Source: Pseudodesulfovibrio nedwellii
Lineage (GTDB): Bacteria; Desulfobacterota; Desulfovibrionia; Desulfovibrionales; Desulfovibrionaceae
Direction: 5' to 3'
NCBI RefSeq assembly: GCF_027923765.1
Contig: NZ_AP026709.1
Coordinates: forward strand, 1,607,501-1,671,500
Length of the DNA: 64,000 nt
Below the pieces are notes generated by a model. The model saw only the letters and a list, made by a program, of their open reading frames with translations. It was not told where the DNA came from and made no database searches. Below, one piece after another: positions 16,346 to 24,522 of this stretch. Each line of letters starts with the position of its first letter. Positions within the stretch are counted from its first letter, which is position 1. A program made the translations under genes and the position numbers.

Positions 16346-18472
16346 TTATGCGAGACGGCAAACAGTTGTCAGCGGGCAGTTGTCTTCCTGACCGTCAGCA
16401 TGCGCGCTCTCGTGAGTGGCACAAATGGCGGTTTCCATGGTCGGGTAGACGTGGTCCTTGCCAATCTTTTCCAGCAAGTGAGTGCGTTCGAGCACGGCCA
16501 TGACCGCCTCGTTGACACCACACAAAGAGATGTCCAGCCCAGAGGCGCGGACACGGTCCACGATCAGGGACAGTGCTTCCTCACCGGAAGCGTCCATGTC
16601 GTTAATACCATTGGCGACGATGATGATATGCCTAAGTTTGTCATTGCCCATCATGCGATCAGTGATCTGATCTTCCAGAAAACTCGCATTGGCAAAGAAC
16701 AGCGGACCGTCAAAACGGACCACGGCTATATGCTGACATTCCTTGAGACCGAACGCCGTGGCGTCGCGAAGAGACTCGTCATCTGAACGAGACAGATTCG
16801 CGACCCTGGGGCGCATGGACTTGTACAGGAATACGGCCAGAGACAAAGCAACACCAACCATGATGCCCTTGTCCAGATGCGGCGCAAAGGCCAATGTGCA
16901 CAGGAATGACAGAATGGAAATGGCACCATCATACCACTGGGCTTTCCAGGCATGAATAAAACCGGAAGCGTTGATGAGACCAATAACGGCCATCATAATA
17001 ACTGCGGCCAACACTGCTTGAGGCAAATGGTACAGCAACGGTGTAAAGAACAGCAATGCGATAACGACCATGAGCGAAGTAAAGACACTTGACATGCCAG
17101 TGACTGCGCCTGCCTGGAGGTTAACCGCTGATCGCGAGAATGAACCGGATGCAGGGTAGGATTTGCCACATGCGCCGAGCATATTAGCGAGACCCTGACC
17201 GATAAGTTCCTGGTTGGGGTCAAGACGCTGACCGGTTTTGGCGGCCATGGCCTTGGCAATCGAAATGGCTTCCATGAATCCGAGCAGCGAAATGATGGCC
17301 GCGAACGGAAGCAGATGCAACATGACCTTAAGGTCCAGAGCAGGAGCCGAAATAGACGGGATACCGGAAGGCACAGTGCCGACGACTGCGCCGCCGCCCA
17401 TCATTTTCATATTAGAAGTATCAATCTTGGTGTTGCCAACTTTCAAACGCCAGGTGCGACCATCAACGACCATATTAGCCGGGATAGTACCCTGGGTATA
17501 AAAAGCCATGTTGCCGCCAGCTTCCTCTACACCGTCAAACAGTGTTGCCCGAAGCGTAGCGCGTTGATTATGCGCTTCCAACTTCAAACGGGAAATCTGC
17601 ACGTTGATAACGCTCAAATCATGTTCGGCGTCAAGAATGCCCACAGCGTCCTTGGCACTCTTCGCTTCATCCATACGACCATTGAGCGCGGTACGTTCAA
17701 CACCCAACTGATCGATACCGGCAATGGCAGTATTGAACTTGACGATGGATTCACGAACTTCAGGAGCCTGAATAGTGTCGACGGTAACTGTGGCGTCATG
17801 GTTGAAACCCAGCCCCCAGGACAACGCTGTGGTCACAACGACAGCCACCAGGACATTGGGAATCTTGGGGTTGATACGCTTCAGCACAATCATAATGGCA
17901 AAAGCGAGCACCCCCATGGCAAGCGTTGGTAAATGAGTATAATGAAATGCTCCTTCAACCACGCGAATGATAGTTTCATAATGATGTTCCGCCTTATCCA
18001 CATACACGCCGAACATCTTGGAAAGCTGTGAAGACGCGATGATAATGGCAGCAGCATTGGTAAAGCCGTTAACGACCGGGTGAGACAAAAAATTGACCAC
18101 GAGACCGAGTTTGAGCACGCCGAGCATGAACTGAAAAAGTCCGACCATGAGTGCAAGAAGAATTGCGTACGCGATGTATCCCTCACTACCTGCTGTTGCC
18201 AGCGGTTCAAGAGATGCTGCGGTCATGAGCGAAACGACTGCCACCGGGCCGGTTGCCAGTTGACGGCTGGAACCAAACAACGCGGCGACAAGCGGAGGTA
18301 GAAATGATGCGTACAGGCCGTAATAGGCGGGCATGCCTGCCAACTGGGCGTACGCCATGGATTGTGGAATGAGTACAAGGGCAACCGTCAGACCCGAAAT
18401 GGCATCCGCTCTGAGCGACGCCACGTTGTACCCTTTGAACCAGTCAATGAACGGGAGTATTTTCGAAAGCAT
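16346..18472 (-). CDS. SulP-family anion permease with STAS domain and a long internal insertion
   Basis: A 708-residue permease. The N-terminus carries the sulfate-transporter signature (LVLIPQSMAYAQLAGMPAYYGLYASF), and the C-terminus a STAS domain (HIAVVRFDGPLFFANASF, then NDMDASGEEAL). SulP proteins move sulfate, bicarbonate or other anions with sodium or protons. An extra hydrophilic block of about 135 residues (roughly 225-360) is inserted just before the conserved GAVVGTVPSGIPS segment; part of it looks helical and coiled. The usual length without it would be near 570. It is the second gene of a leftward operon led by a TetR regulator 16 bases away. Confidence 0.9.
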   Translation of the reverse strand: MLSKILPFIDWFKGYNVASLRADAISGLTVALVLIPQSMAYAQLAGMPAYYGLYASFLPPLVAALFGSSRQLATGPVAVVSLMTAASLEPLATAGSEGYIAYAILLALMVGLFQFMLGVLKLGLVVNFLSHPVVNGFTNAAAIIIASSQLSKMFGVYVDKAEHHYETIIRVVEGAFHYTHLPTLAMGVLAFAIMIVLKRINPKIPNVLVAVVVTTALSWGLGFNHDATVTVDTIQAPEVRESIVKFNTAIAGIDQLGVERTALNGRMDEAKSAKDAVGILDAEHDLSVINVQISRLKLEAHNQRATLRATLFDGVEEAGGNMAFYTQGTIPANMVVDGRTWRLKVGNTKIDTSNMKMMGGGAVVGTVPSGIPSISAPALDLKVMLHLLPFAAIISLLGFMEAISIAKAMAAKTGQRLDPNQELIGQGLANMLGACGKSYPASGSFSRSAVNLQAGAVTGMSSVFTSLMVVIALLFFTPLLYHLPQAVLAAVIMMAVIGLINASGFIHAWKAQWYDGAISILSFLCTLAFAPHLDKGIMVGVALSLAVFLYKSMRPRVANLSRSDDESLRDATAFGLKECQHIAVVRFDGPLFFANASFLEDQITDRMMGNDKLRHIIIVANGINDMDASGEEALSLIVDRVRASGLDISLCGVNEAVMAVLERTHLLEKIGKDHVYPTMETAICATHESAHADGQEDNCPLTTVCRLA

Positions 18473-18487
18473 TCAGCCTCTTCCTTG

Positions 18488-19072
18488 CTATGGAGCCTGT
18501 AACATTCTGCGGCATGTGAGCATCAGTTCATTGAACAATGCGCCCGCATCATACAGGTTGAAGTTTTTGAATCGAACCAGACCATCCACCATCGTAAACA
18601 AAATGAGTGCCGATTTTCGGGGATGAATATCCTGATTGATGGAATTGTCTTCCTGCCCTGTCACAATTGCCTTTTCGAAAATATCGACCAGACAATTATA
18701 AATAGCTTCCAGATTTTTCCTGAACTCCGGGTTTGACTCGGAGAACCTGTAAAGAAAATGCCTGTGCAACAGCAAGAATTTATCTTCCAACAAACCGGCC
18801 AGGTACAGATAGAAAGAAACGACCTCCTCCGCCATCTCCAGACCAGAATTAAACGGTCTGTTCTCAAAGAACCGTTCGAACTGATCAACAATCTCGTCCC
18901 TGGTCTTTTCCAGGATGGCCAACAGCAAGCCTTCTTTATTCTTGAAGTGATAGAAGATTGTTCCCTCAGCCACTCCGGTCAATCGGGCCAATTCCTGAAC
19001 CGACGTATCCGCAAACCCCTTATTCGCGAATAGAACCGTAGCAACTTTGAGTATGGCTTCTTTCTTTTTCAT
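18488..19072 (-). CDS. TetR-family transcriptional regulator
   Basis: A 194-residue regulator. The N-terminal helix-turn-helix reads LFANKGFADTSVQELARLTG followed by VAEGTIFYHFKNKEGLL, the classic TetR pattern. The C-terminal ligand domain (residues 60-194) is not recognisable further. It is the first gene of the leftward operon with sulP and the phosphorelay. Two palindromes of the TetR-operator kind lie 23 and 91 bases upstream of its start, so autoregulation of the whole operon is likely. The inducer is unknown; a permease substrate is a reasonable guess. Confidence 0.9.
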   Translation of the reverse strand: MKKKEAILKVATVLFANKGFADTSVQELARLTGVAEGTIFYHFKNKEGLLLAILEKTRDEIVDQFERFFENRPFNSGLEMAEEVVSFYLYLAGLLEDKFLLLHRHFLYRFSESNPEFRKNLEAIYNCLVDIFEKAIVTGQEDNSINQDIHPRKSALILFTMVDGLVRFKNFNLYDAGALFNELMLTCRRMLQAP

Positions 19073-19094
19073 GCTGTCAAATCATCCTTTTCCG

Positions 19095-19118
19095 AAAACC
19101 GAGTGTTCACTCAGTTTT
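19095..19118. promoter_or_regulatory. TetR-type operator, proximal copy
   Basis: A 24-base dyad with arms AAAACCGAGTGT and TCACTCAGTTTT, matching except one arm position and the central pair. It lies 23 bases upstream of the tetR start. It shares outer arms (AAAAC-GAG, CTCAGTTTT) with the copy at 19163-19186, which argues that one protein binds both. Confidence 0.7.
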
Positions 19119-19162
19119 TCGATTTATACGTTTCAATCGACTAGAATGTCAAAAAAAACACC

Positions 19163-19186
19163 AAAACTGAGTATGCGCTCAGTTTT
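19163..19186. promoter_or_regulatory. TetR-type operator, distal copy
   Basis: A 24-base dyad with perfect nine-base arms AAAACTGAG and CTCAGTTTT around six bases. Its centre lies 68 bases from the centre of the proximal copy. The pair frames the likely promoter of the tetR-sulP operon. Confidence 0.7.
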
Positions 19187-19619
19187 AGTATTAATCAACC
19201 TTAAATCATTGAACAAGTCTCGAAGGCTCTGCGTCCGACTCAAAAAAAATATGAAAAAAAATGCGAAAAAAAGACAAATTTGCGCGCATTCGCGTCTGGA
19301 ATGGCACCTTTTCTTAAAGCTTACCGCGGCATTTTCATACTTCATTACTATATAATAAGCCGTGCAATTTGCATTTTATTTACAATTGCCTGAAAAACTA
19401 GCGAGTTAGTTCGACAAAAACGAAAAAACACTGGACATTCCCATCCTATAAGAGCAAAGAGGACGCTGTGATTCGCTCGGGGTGACTGGAGGGTCTACCT
19501 GATGCGCTTCAAGGAGGATGCTCTCAAGCCACACCACAAGGGGGTGCGTGTGGTATCCTGCATCGATTATTCAAATCGACAGCACATTTCGACACACATC
19601 AAACAAAGTGTGACAGTAT
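19187..19619 (+). other. AT-rich gap and structured leader before the amino-acid permease
   Basis: The first 250 bases are A-rich and hold no gene. From about 19459 the sequence becomes GC-rich and foldable: CCACAC-CAC pairs with GTG-C-GTGTGG around 19531-19556, GAT pairs with ATC near 19563-19577, and CACAC pairs with GTGTG just before the start codon. A TATAAG box lies at 19447. The permease has no clear ribosome site, so the leader may control translation. I could not match it to a known riboswitch class. Confidence 0.3.
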
Positions 19620-20942
19620 ATGGAAAATTTACAGAAAAAATATGGCTTTTGGACTGCAACCGCCATGGTTGTCGGTATTGTCATCGGCTCCGGTGTCTTC
19701 TTCAAAGCGGACGATGTTCTCAAGGCGTCCGGCGGAAGTCTTTCTACCGCTCTGCTCGCATGGCTCATCGGTGGTTCAATCATGGTTGTCACGGCTTACG
19801 TGTTTTCCAAGATCGCTACTCGCATCGAACGAGTCAACGGCGTGGTCGACTATTTTGAACAGGCCTACGGCAGAAAAGCCGGATATCTGGTCGCCTGGTT
19901 CATGACCTTTATATATTACCCAACACTGGTGGCCGTCCTCGCATGGGTTTCAGCCAACTACACAGGCGCTCTGCTGGGTATGGACAACATTGTCTGGCCC
20001 GTCTCCTTCGTCTACCTGACCGGTTTCTTCCTGCTCAACTATTTCTCGCCGGTCCTGGCCGGTAAATGGCAAGTCACATCTACGGTCGTGAAGCTGATTC
20101 CTCTGGCTCTGGTTGCCGCAGTCGGTGGCATTGCCGGAATATCTAGCGGTATGACTCTGGACAACTTCACCAACGCTGCACAGACTGTTGCCGGCAGCGG
20201 CGGCGGACTGGCCGTGGCAACCCTGTCCACAGCCTTCGCATACGAAGGCTGGATCATCGCCACAGTCATCAACGCCGAACTCAAAGACGCCAAGACCACC
20301 CTGCCACGTGCTCTGGTTGTCGGCACCATCGCCGTCGTCTGCATATACATGCTCTATTATCTCGGCATTTCCGGCGTCCTGACCAACGATCAAGTTCTGG
20401 TTGCTGGCAACGATGCTCCGGTTGAAGTCATCGCCCTGATTTTCAGTAAATTGAGCGGTACCATCCTGACCGTATTCGTCATCATCTCCTGCCTGGGGAC
20501 ACTCAACGGCCTGATCATGGGCTCTGCACGCGGCATGTTTTCCATCGCCTCTCGCGACATGGGACCCAAACCTGATTTCTTCAAGCGTATCAATCCCCAA
20601 ACCAACAGCACCACCACTTCGGCCCTGATCGGATACATCCTTTCCTGCCTGTGGCTGATTGTCTGGTACGGCAACTTCATGGGATGGTGGGGCCAGTTCA
20701 TGGATATCTCCGAACTGCCCATCGCATTCCTGTACGTAATCTACATCTCCATTTACATCTGGGTGATGAAAACATTCACCGACCTCGGAGCATTCAGCCG
20801 TTTCCTCTGCCCTCTGTTGGCAGGATGTGGTTCACTCTACATCATCTGGGGCGCAATCCAGAAAGACATGTTCATGCACTTTCTGATTCTCTCCCTGCTC
20901 ATTCTCGGCATCGGCTTTGCGTTGATGAAGAACAAACGTTAA
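19620..20942 (+). CDS. APC-superfamily amino-acid permease
   Basis: A 440-residue membrane protein with about twelve hydrophobic segments. The N-terminal substrate helix TAMVVGIVIGSGVFFKADDV carries the GxG motif of amino acid/polyamine/organocation (APC) permeases of the serine/threonine exchanger type. A conserved AFAYEGWIIATVINAELKD segment near residue 200 supports this. The chosen ATG starts the typical short N-terminus, though no ribosome site is visible before it. A long foldable leader precedes it. An imperfect hairpin around 20965-21000 may end the transcript. The amino acid carried is not identifiable. Confidence 0.82.
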   Translation: MENLQKKYGFWTATAMVVGIVIGSGVFFKADDVLKASGGSLSTALLAWLIGGSIMVVTAYVFSKIATRIERVNGVVDYFEQAYGRKAGYLVAWFMTFIYYPTLVAVLAWVSANYTGALLGMDNIVWPVSFVYLTGFFLLNYFSPVLAGKWQVTSTVVKLIPLALVAAVGGIAGISSGMTLDNFTNAAQTVAGSGGGLAVATLSTAFAYEGWIIATVINAELKDAKTTLPRALVVGTIAVVCIYMLYYLGISGVLTNDQVLVAGNDAPVEVIALIFSKLSGTILTVFVIISCLGTLNGLIMGSARGMFSIASRDMGPKPDFFKRINPQTNSTTTSALIGYILSCLWLIVWYGNFMGWWGQFMDISELPIAFLYVIYISIYIWVMKTFTDLGAFSRFLCPLLAGCGSLYIIWGAIQKDMFMHFLILSLLILGIGFALMKNKR

Positions 20943-21038
20943 CAAAATACGACCCATTACAGCGGGCCGCTTTTCCGGAATCTTCTGGAGAAGTGGCCTG
21001 TCTTGTTTCCACGCTGTACTTCTTCCAATAGGGAGTTG

Positions 21039-21064
21039 ACTCAATGGTCTTTCGATGATTGAGT
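21039..21064. promoter_or_regulatory. Inverted repeat upstream of the sigma-54 activator unit
   Basis: Arms ACTCAAT and ATTGAGT are perfect and separated by twelve bases. A TTGACT box overlaps its left arm. It lies 53 bases before the small gene at 21117. It may be an operator for this unit. Confidence 0.3.
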
Positions 21065-21116
21065 AGAACGCGCTTCACAAATGAACTATTACTCATGTTT
21101 TCATACAGGATATATC

Positions 21117-21413
21117 ATGCCCGAACTTTCCATCAAAGACATCGAAACAAAACTGCGCTCCCTGCTTGGCGAGTCTATTCCGACTGCCCCTGCAAACAAC
21201 GTCAACGAGGCGCTACGAGTTGCAGATGCACTTGAAGAAAAAGGCTATTCCTTTGGGCTGAAGGACCTCTGTGCAAAAAGTCTCTGCGACACATCATGGC
21301 AGGCCAGCTTCACCATGAACGGTCAGGACGCCATGGCCGAAAATTCCGAAGCTGCCGTGGCCATCTGCGTGGCCGCCCTTGCAGCTCTGGAAAACGAAAC
21401 ACCTGAGGCCTGA
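21117..21413 (+). CDS. Hypothetical 98-residue protein upstream of a sigma-54 activator
   Basis: I do not recognise this protein. It is acidic and helical in character, with two nearby cysteines in KDLCAKSLC and no signal peptide or membrane segment. The ATG at 21117 has AGGA seven bases upstream; twelve in-frame codons before it lack a ribosome site. It ends 29 bases before the PAS/sigma-54 activator and probably shares its transcript. It could be a small partner or anti-activator of that regulator; this is inferred only from position. Confidence 0.65.
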   Translation: MPELSIKDIETKLRSLLGESIPTAPANNVNEALRVADALEEKGYSFGLKDLCAKSLCDTSWQASFTMNGQDAMAENSEAAVAICVAALAALENETPEA

Positions 21414-21442
21414 TCGAATTTCCCAGCCACAAGGAGTTCCCC

Positions 21443-22822
21443 GTGAGCCACACCGCCCCATCCTCCGCGCAATACCAGGCGATCCTGGAAAGCATCTCGG
21501 ACGGCGTGTTCACCGTGGATCAATCTTGGCGGATTCTCTCATTCAACCGTGCCGCCGAAGAGATCACGGGAATTCCCCGAGAAGAAGCCATTGGCAGACG
21601 ATGTTCTGAAGTCTTCCGTTCGACCATGTGCGGCGATAAATGTTGTCTGCGAGAGACACAACGCACTGGCAAACCTCTGATCGGACGTACCGGCTACATC
21701 ATTGATGCCGACGGAAACCGTATCCCCATCAGTCTGTCCACAGCGGTTTTGCGGGACACAGACGGCACTGTCATCGGCGGAGCCGAAACATTCCGAGATC
21801 TCAGCGAAGTTGAAGCATTGCGAGACGAACTCGAAGGCCGCTTTCGCGTCGGCGATCTGGTCAGTCGCAGCCCTCTCATGCAACGAGTTTTTTCTTCACT
21901 CGATCCTATTGCAGCCAGTCCGAGCACAGTGCTTATCCTCGGTGAAACCGGAACCGGCAAAGAATTGATCGCACGAACCATCCACGCATTAAGTGACAGG
22001 TGCGACGCCCCATTCGTGGCCTTGAATTGCGGTGCGCTGCCTGAGACTCTACTTGAATCCGAATTATTCGGCTACAAGGCAGGAGCCTTCACTGGCGCAC
22101 GCCGTGACAAGCCGGGACGATTTTCAACAGCAGCAGGAGGCATCCTCTTCCTTGATGAAATAGGCACCATCAGTCCAGCCATGCAGGTGAGGCTACTCCG
22201 CGTTTTACAAGAAAAAACATTTGATCCTTTGGGCAGCATCACCCCAGAACATTCGGACGTGCGTATCATTGCGGCCACGAACAGCGACCTCACAGAGTTA
22301 GTCAAACACGGCGATTTTCGCGAAGATTTCTTCTACCGCATCAATGTTGCCCGCGTAGACCTCCCCCCTCTACGCCAGCGAAAAGAAGATATTCCTTTAT
22401 TGGTCATGGATTTTATCCAACATTTCAACGCGCTTCAGAACAAGCAAGTGGAGGGTCTCGCTTCTGAGACTCTTTCCCTTCTCATGGTCCACGACTGGCC
22501 CGGCAATGTGCGAGAACTCCGCAACACCATAGAACGAGCCTTTATTGTTTGCCACGAAGGATTGATTGAACCGGGACATCTTCCCGATGAATTCCTTCGT
22601 TCTGGAAGCACACAAATTCCCATGACCACAGGTCTAGAAGCCGCTGTTCAGACAGTAGAAACTCAACTTATTCGGGACGCCGTCATACGCAACCACGGCA
22701 ATCGACTGGCTGCAGCCAAGGAACTTGGCATCCACAAAAGCACACTGTTTCGCAAGATTAACCAACTCGGTATTGACCTCCCCCGTCACGACGGACGTTC
22801 TACGTCTTCTCCCAAAAAGTAG
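21443..22822 (+). CDS. PAS-domain sigma-54-dependent transcriptional activator
   Basis: A 459-residue one-component enhancer-binding protein. A PAS sensor occupies residues 8-125 (ILESISDGVFTVDQSWRIL) and contains a cysteine group CGDKCCLRE near residue 63 that could sense redox or metal. The AAA+ domain spans about 140-380, with Walker A GETGTGKE, the sigma-54 contact loop GAFTGA and Walker B LFLDEIG. A Fis-type helix-turn-helix ends the protein (NRLAAAKELGIHKSTLFRKI). It starts with GTG after AAGGAG. It has no receiver, so signal input is direct. It most likely activates the sigma-54 promoter at 22955 through the palindrome at 22851. Confidence 0.92.
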   Translation: MSHTAPSSAQYQAILESISDGVFTVDQSWRILSFNRAAEEITGIPREEAIGRRCSEVFRSTMCGDKCCLRETQRTGKPLIGRTGYIIDADGNRIPISLSTAVLRDTDGTVIGGAETFRDLSEVEALRDELEGRFRVGDLVSRSPLMQRVFSSLDPIAASPSTVLILGETGTGKELIARTIHALSDRCDAPFVALNCGALPETLLESELFGYKAGAFTGARRDKPGRFSTAAGGILFLDEIGTISPAMQVRLLRVLQEKTFDPLGSITPEHSDVRIIAATNSDLTELVKHGDFREDFFYRINVARVDLPPLRQRKEDIPLLVMDFIQHFNALQNKQVEGLASETLSLLMVHDWPGNVRELRNTIERAFIVCHEGLIEPGHLPDEFLRSGSTQIPMTTGLEAAVQTVETQLIRDAVIRNHGNRLAAAKELGIHKSTLFRKINQLGIDLPRHDGRSTSSPKK

Positions 22823-22834
22823 TTGCATATCCGC

Positions 22835-22898
22835 GACTCTATTTGTTTACAGAGTCTCTCAAACGAGACTCTTCAACACTGCGAACCCTTCCGACTCT
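22835..22898. promoter_or_regulatory. Upstream activating sequence with GACTCT half-sites
   Basis: A perfect dyad, AGAGTCTC and GAGACTCT, spans 22851-22872 with six bases between. Two more GACTCT half-sites lie at 22835-22840 and 22893-22898. The cluster begins 13 bases after the activator gene and ends about 57 bases before the -24 box, the normal distance for an enhancer-binding protein. Confidence 0.65.
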
Positions 22899-22954
22899 CT
22901 CTCATTCATCATTTAAAACAACGCGTTAAGAGTTCTTGTTCCAAAAAGGATTTC

Positions 22955-22970
22955 TGGCACGCTTGATGCT
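22955..22970 (+). promoter_or_regulatory. Sigma-54 (-24/-12) promoter of the NifX-like operon
   Basis: TGGCACG, four bases, then ATGCT, one base from the TGGCACG-N4-TTGCW consensus. The expected start of transcription is near 22981, leaving a leader of about 18 bases that contains the GGAG ribosome site of the gene at 22999. Confidence 0.8.
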
Positions 22971-22998
22971 TTTATCCTGACAAAGGAGCAAGGCAACC

Positions 22999-23598
22999 AT
23001 GAATGCGGCCTTCAGCGTATGGGAAGATCGGATAGCTCCGGTCTTCGACGTGACCACAGAATTGGTCATCGTCGCACAGAACCCGGATAGGACTGGAATC
23101 AAGCGAGTATCCGTACAGGACAACTCGCCGTCCACTCTAATAGCCACCCTTCTAGGGAGACATGTATCCGTTCTTGTGTGCGGCGCCATTTCGCGCCCAC
23201 TACACAATGCCGTCACAGCACGAAACATTGTCGTCCACCCCTTTATCAGGGGAGGATTAGCCAAAGTTATCAATGCATGGCGGACCGGGGACCTCGAAGA
23301 CGAACGTTTTCGCATGCCCGGTTGCGGAAATAGGCAAGGCCGTTGCCACGGAAATCAGGAAACTCTCCCCGGTCAGCGAGGGACAGGTCGCATGAATCGC
23401 TTTGGAAGAAGACATGGCGCCCGTCCCTTCACCTCCATGACCGAAGGCAGTGACTCTCGTAAAACCTCCGACACTGCATCCAGACAGCAACCACTGTGCC
23501 GCTGCCTACGATGCGGGCTGGTTATGCCTCATGTGCCGGGGGTGCCTTGCACCGAACATCTATGCCCCAATTGTCATATACCAATGGTACGGGCGTAA
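22999..23598 (+). CDS. NifX/NafY-like dinitrogenase-cofactor-type protein with C-terminal zinc-ribbon-like motif
   Basis: A 199-residue protein. Residues 1-95 resemble the dinitrogenase iron-molybdenum cofactor biosynthesis domain (VWEDRIAPVFDVTTELVIV, then VSVLVCGAISRPL), found in NifX, NifB C-termini and many small metal-cluster carriers. A basic linker follows. The C-terminus (CRCLRCGLVMPHVPGVPC, then CPNC) has two CxxC pairs fitting a zinc ribbon or metal site. It is the first gene behind a sigma-54 promoter. No nitrogenase genes are present, so it likely handles another metal cofactor. Small proteins of this family often sit beside DUF5320 proteins, as here. Confidence 0.78.
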   Translation: MNAAFSVWEDRIAPVFDVTTELVIVAQNPDRTGIKRVSVQDNSPSTLIATLLGRHVSVLVCGAISRPLHNAVTARNIVVHPFIRGGLAKVINAWRTGDLEDERFRMPGCGNRQGRCHGNQETLPGQRGTGRMNRFGRRHGARPFTSMTEGSDSRKTSDTASRQQPLCRCLRCGLVMPHVPGVPCTEHLCPNCHIPMVRA

Positions 23599-23620
23599 TA
23601 ACTGAAACAAGGAGGCAATC

Positions 23621-24001
23621 ATGCCAGGAAGAAATGGATCAGGACCAATGGGAATGGGTTCACGCACAGGACGAGGTCTTGGAACCTGTACCGGCGTTAA
23701 CGCACCCGGATTTGACCAGCAGTACAATCAAGGATTCGGACGTGGATTTGGCATGCGTAACGGCATGGGCAATGGCATGCGTAACGGCATGGGCGGTCAG
23801 GGATTCGGATTCCGTGGCGGCCGTGGCGGTCGTGGCGGATTCGGCTATGGACAGGGAATGAACTCCGGGGTCAATGCGCAATACGCATCCACACCCCAGA
23901 ACGACCCGCAGGCTTTGAAAGATCAAGCTGCTTACCTCGAATCGGAATTGAAAACGATTCAGGAACGCATTGCAGCTCTGGAAAACGAGACTGACAAATA
24001 A
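23621..24001 (+). CDS. DUF5320-type glycine/methionine-rich protein
   Basis: A 126-residue protein starting MPGRNGSGPMGMGSRTGRG, the conserved opening of the DUF5320 family. The middle (residues 40-75) is rich in Gly, Arg, Met and Phe with repeats such as GMRNGMG and RGGRGG. The C-terminal 30 residues form a coiled coil (LKDQAAYLESELKTIQERIAAL). DUF5320 proteins are usually found beside NifX-like proteins and are thought to handle metal or cofactor, but their function is not established. The ATG follows AAGGAGG. It lies 22 bases after the NifX-like gene in the same unit. Confidence 0.85.
   Translation: MPGRNGSGPMGMGSRTGRGLGTCTGVNAPGFDQQYNQGFGRGFGMRNGMGNGMRNGMGGQGFGFRGGRGGRGGFGYGQGMNSGVNAQYASTPQNDPQALKDQAAYLESELKTIQERIAALENETDK
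23750..23797 (+). repeat. Two tandem 24-base repeats inside the DUF5320 gene
   Basis: The unit GGCATGCGTAACGGCATGGG plus four bases occurs twice in a row and differs only in its last codon (AAT or GGT). It encodes two eight-residue repeats, GMRNGMGN and GMRNGMGG. Such a repeat can expand or contract by slippage. Confidence 0.85.
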
Positions 24002-24113
24002 TCTCGTTTAACCACACATTCAGGCGGTCGCAGGGCACAATCCCGTGGCCGCCTTACACCAGGAAAACAGTCTGGCGACGCGCTTGAAAAACTCTTCGCC
24101 ACAGGGAGTAACC

Positions 24114-24488
24114 ATGACGAAAATCGGCATCATCCGCTGTGAAAAAAACGAATCAAAATGTCCGCTGACCGGGTGTATTACCTGTCTTGCTCAGGGAAAG
24201 CAGGCTTTTTCAGCCTATGACGCCACAGAACTCGCCGGAGTATTCACCTGCCGGTGTCCGGGAGATAGCGTAGAAAACATGGCAAAGATCCTCAAAGCCA
24301 AAGGAGCCGAAGCCATCCACGTCCCAACGTGCCTTTTCGCCAGCAAACCCGACGGGGAATGGATTATGGAGCAAGGTGGCTTCTGTCCTGACATTGATCA
24401 ACTTGCAGCCCGTATCCACAAGGCTACAGGTCTCCCCTGTATTAAAGGCACTGCCCATCTGCCGGAAGGATACACTCCCAAAATTTAA
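24114..24488 (+). CDS. CGGC-domain protein
   Basis: A 124-residue protein of the CGGC-domain family. Cysteines occur in IIRCEKNESKCPLTGCITCL at the N-terminus and TCRCPGD near residue 43, with a further HVPTCLF near 65. The family name comes from such conserved cysteines and histidines, which are thought to bind a metal, probably zinc or iron. The ATG at 24114 follows GGGAG; in-frame codons before it have no ribosome site. It is the third gene behind the sigma-54 promoter. Its role is unknown, but the metal-binding pattern matches its neighbours. Confidence 0.8.
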   Translation: MTKIGIIRCEKNESKCPLTGCITCLAQGKQAFSAYDATELAGVFTCRCPGDSVENMAKILKAKGAEAIHVPTCLFASKPDGEWIMEQGGFCPDIDQLAARIHKATGLPCIKGTAHLPEGYTPKI

Positions 24489-24522
24489 CGTTCTCGCACC
24501 ACCATTAAACGAGGATAGCTTC

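Noticed and set aside
19502-19858. 118-codon frame with a good GGAGGG ribosome site overlapping the APC permease start
   Set aside because: Two thirds of it lies within the permease gene in another frame and it shows no domain; at most a short leader peptide, so it is not listed as a gene.
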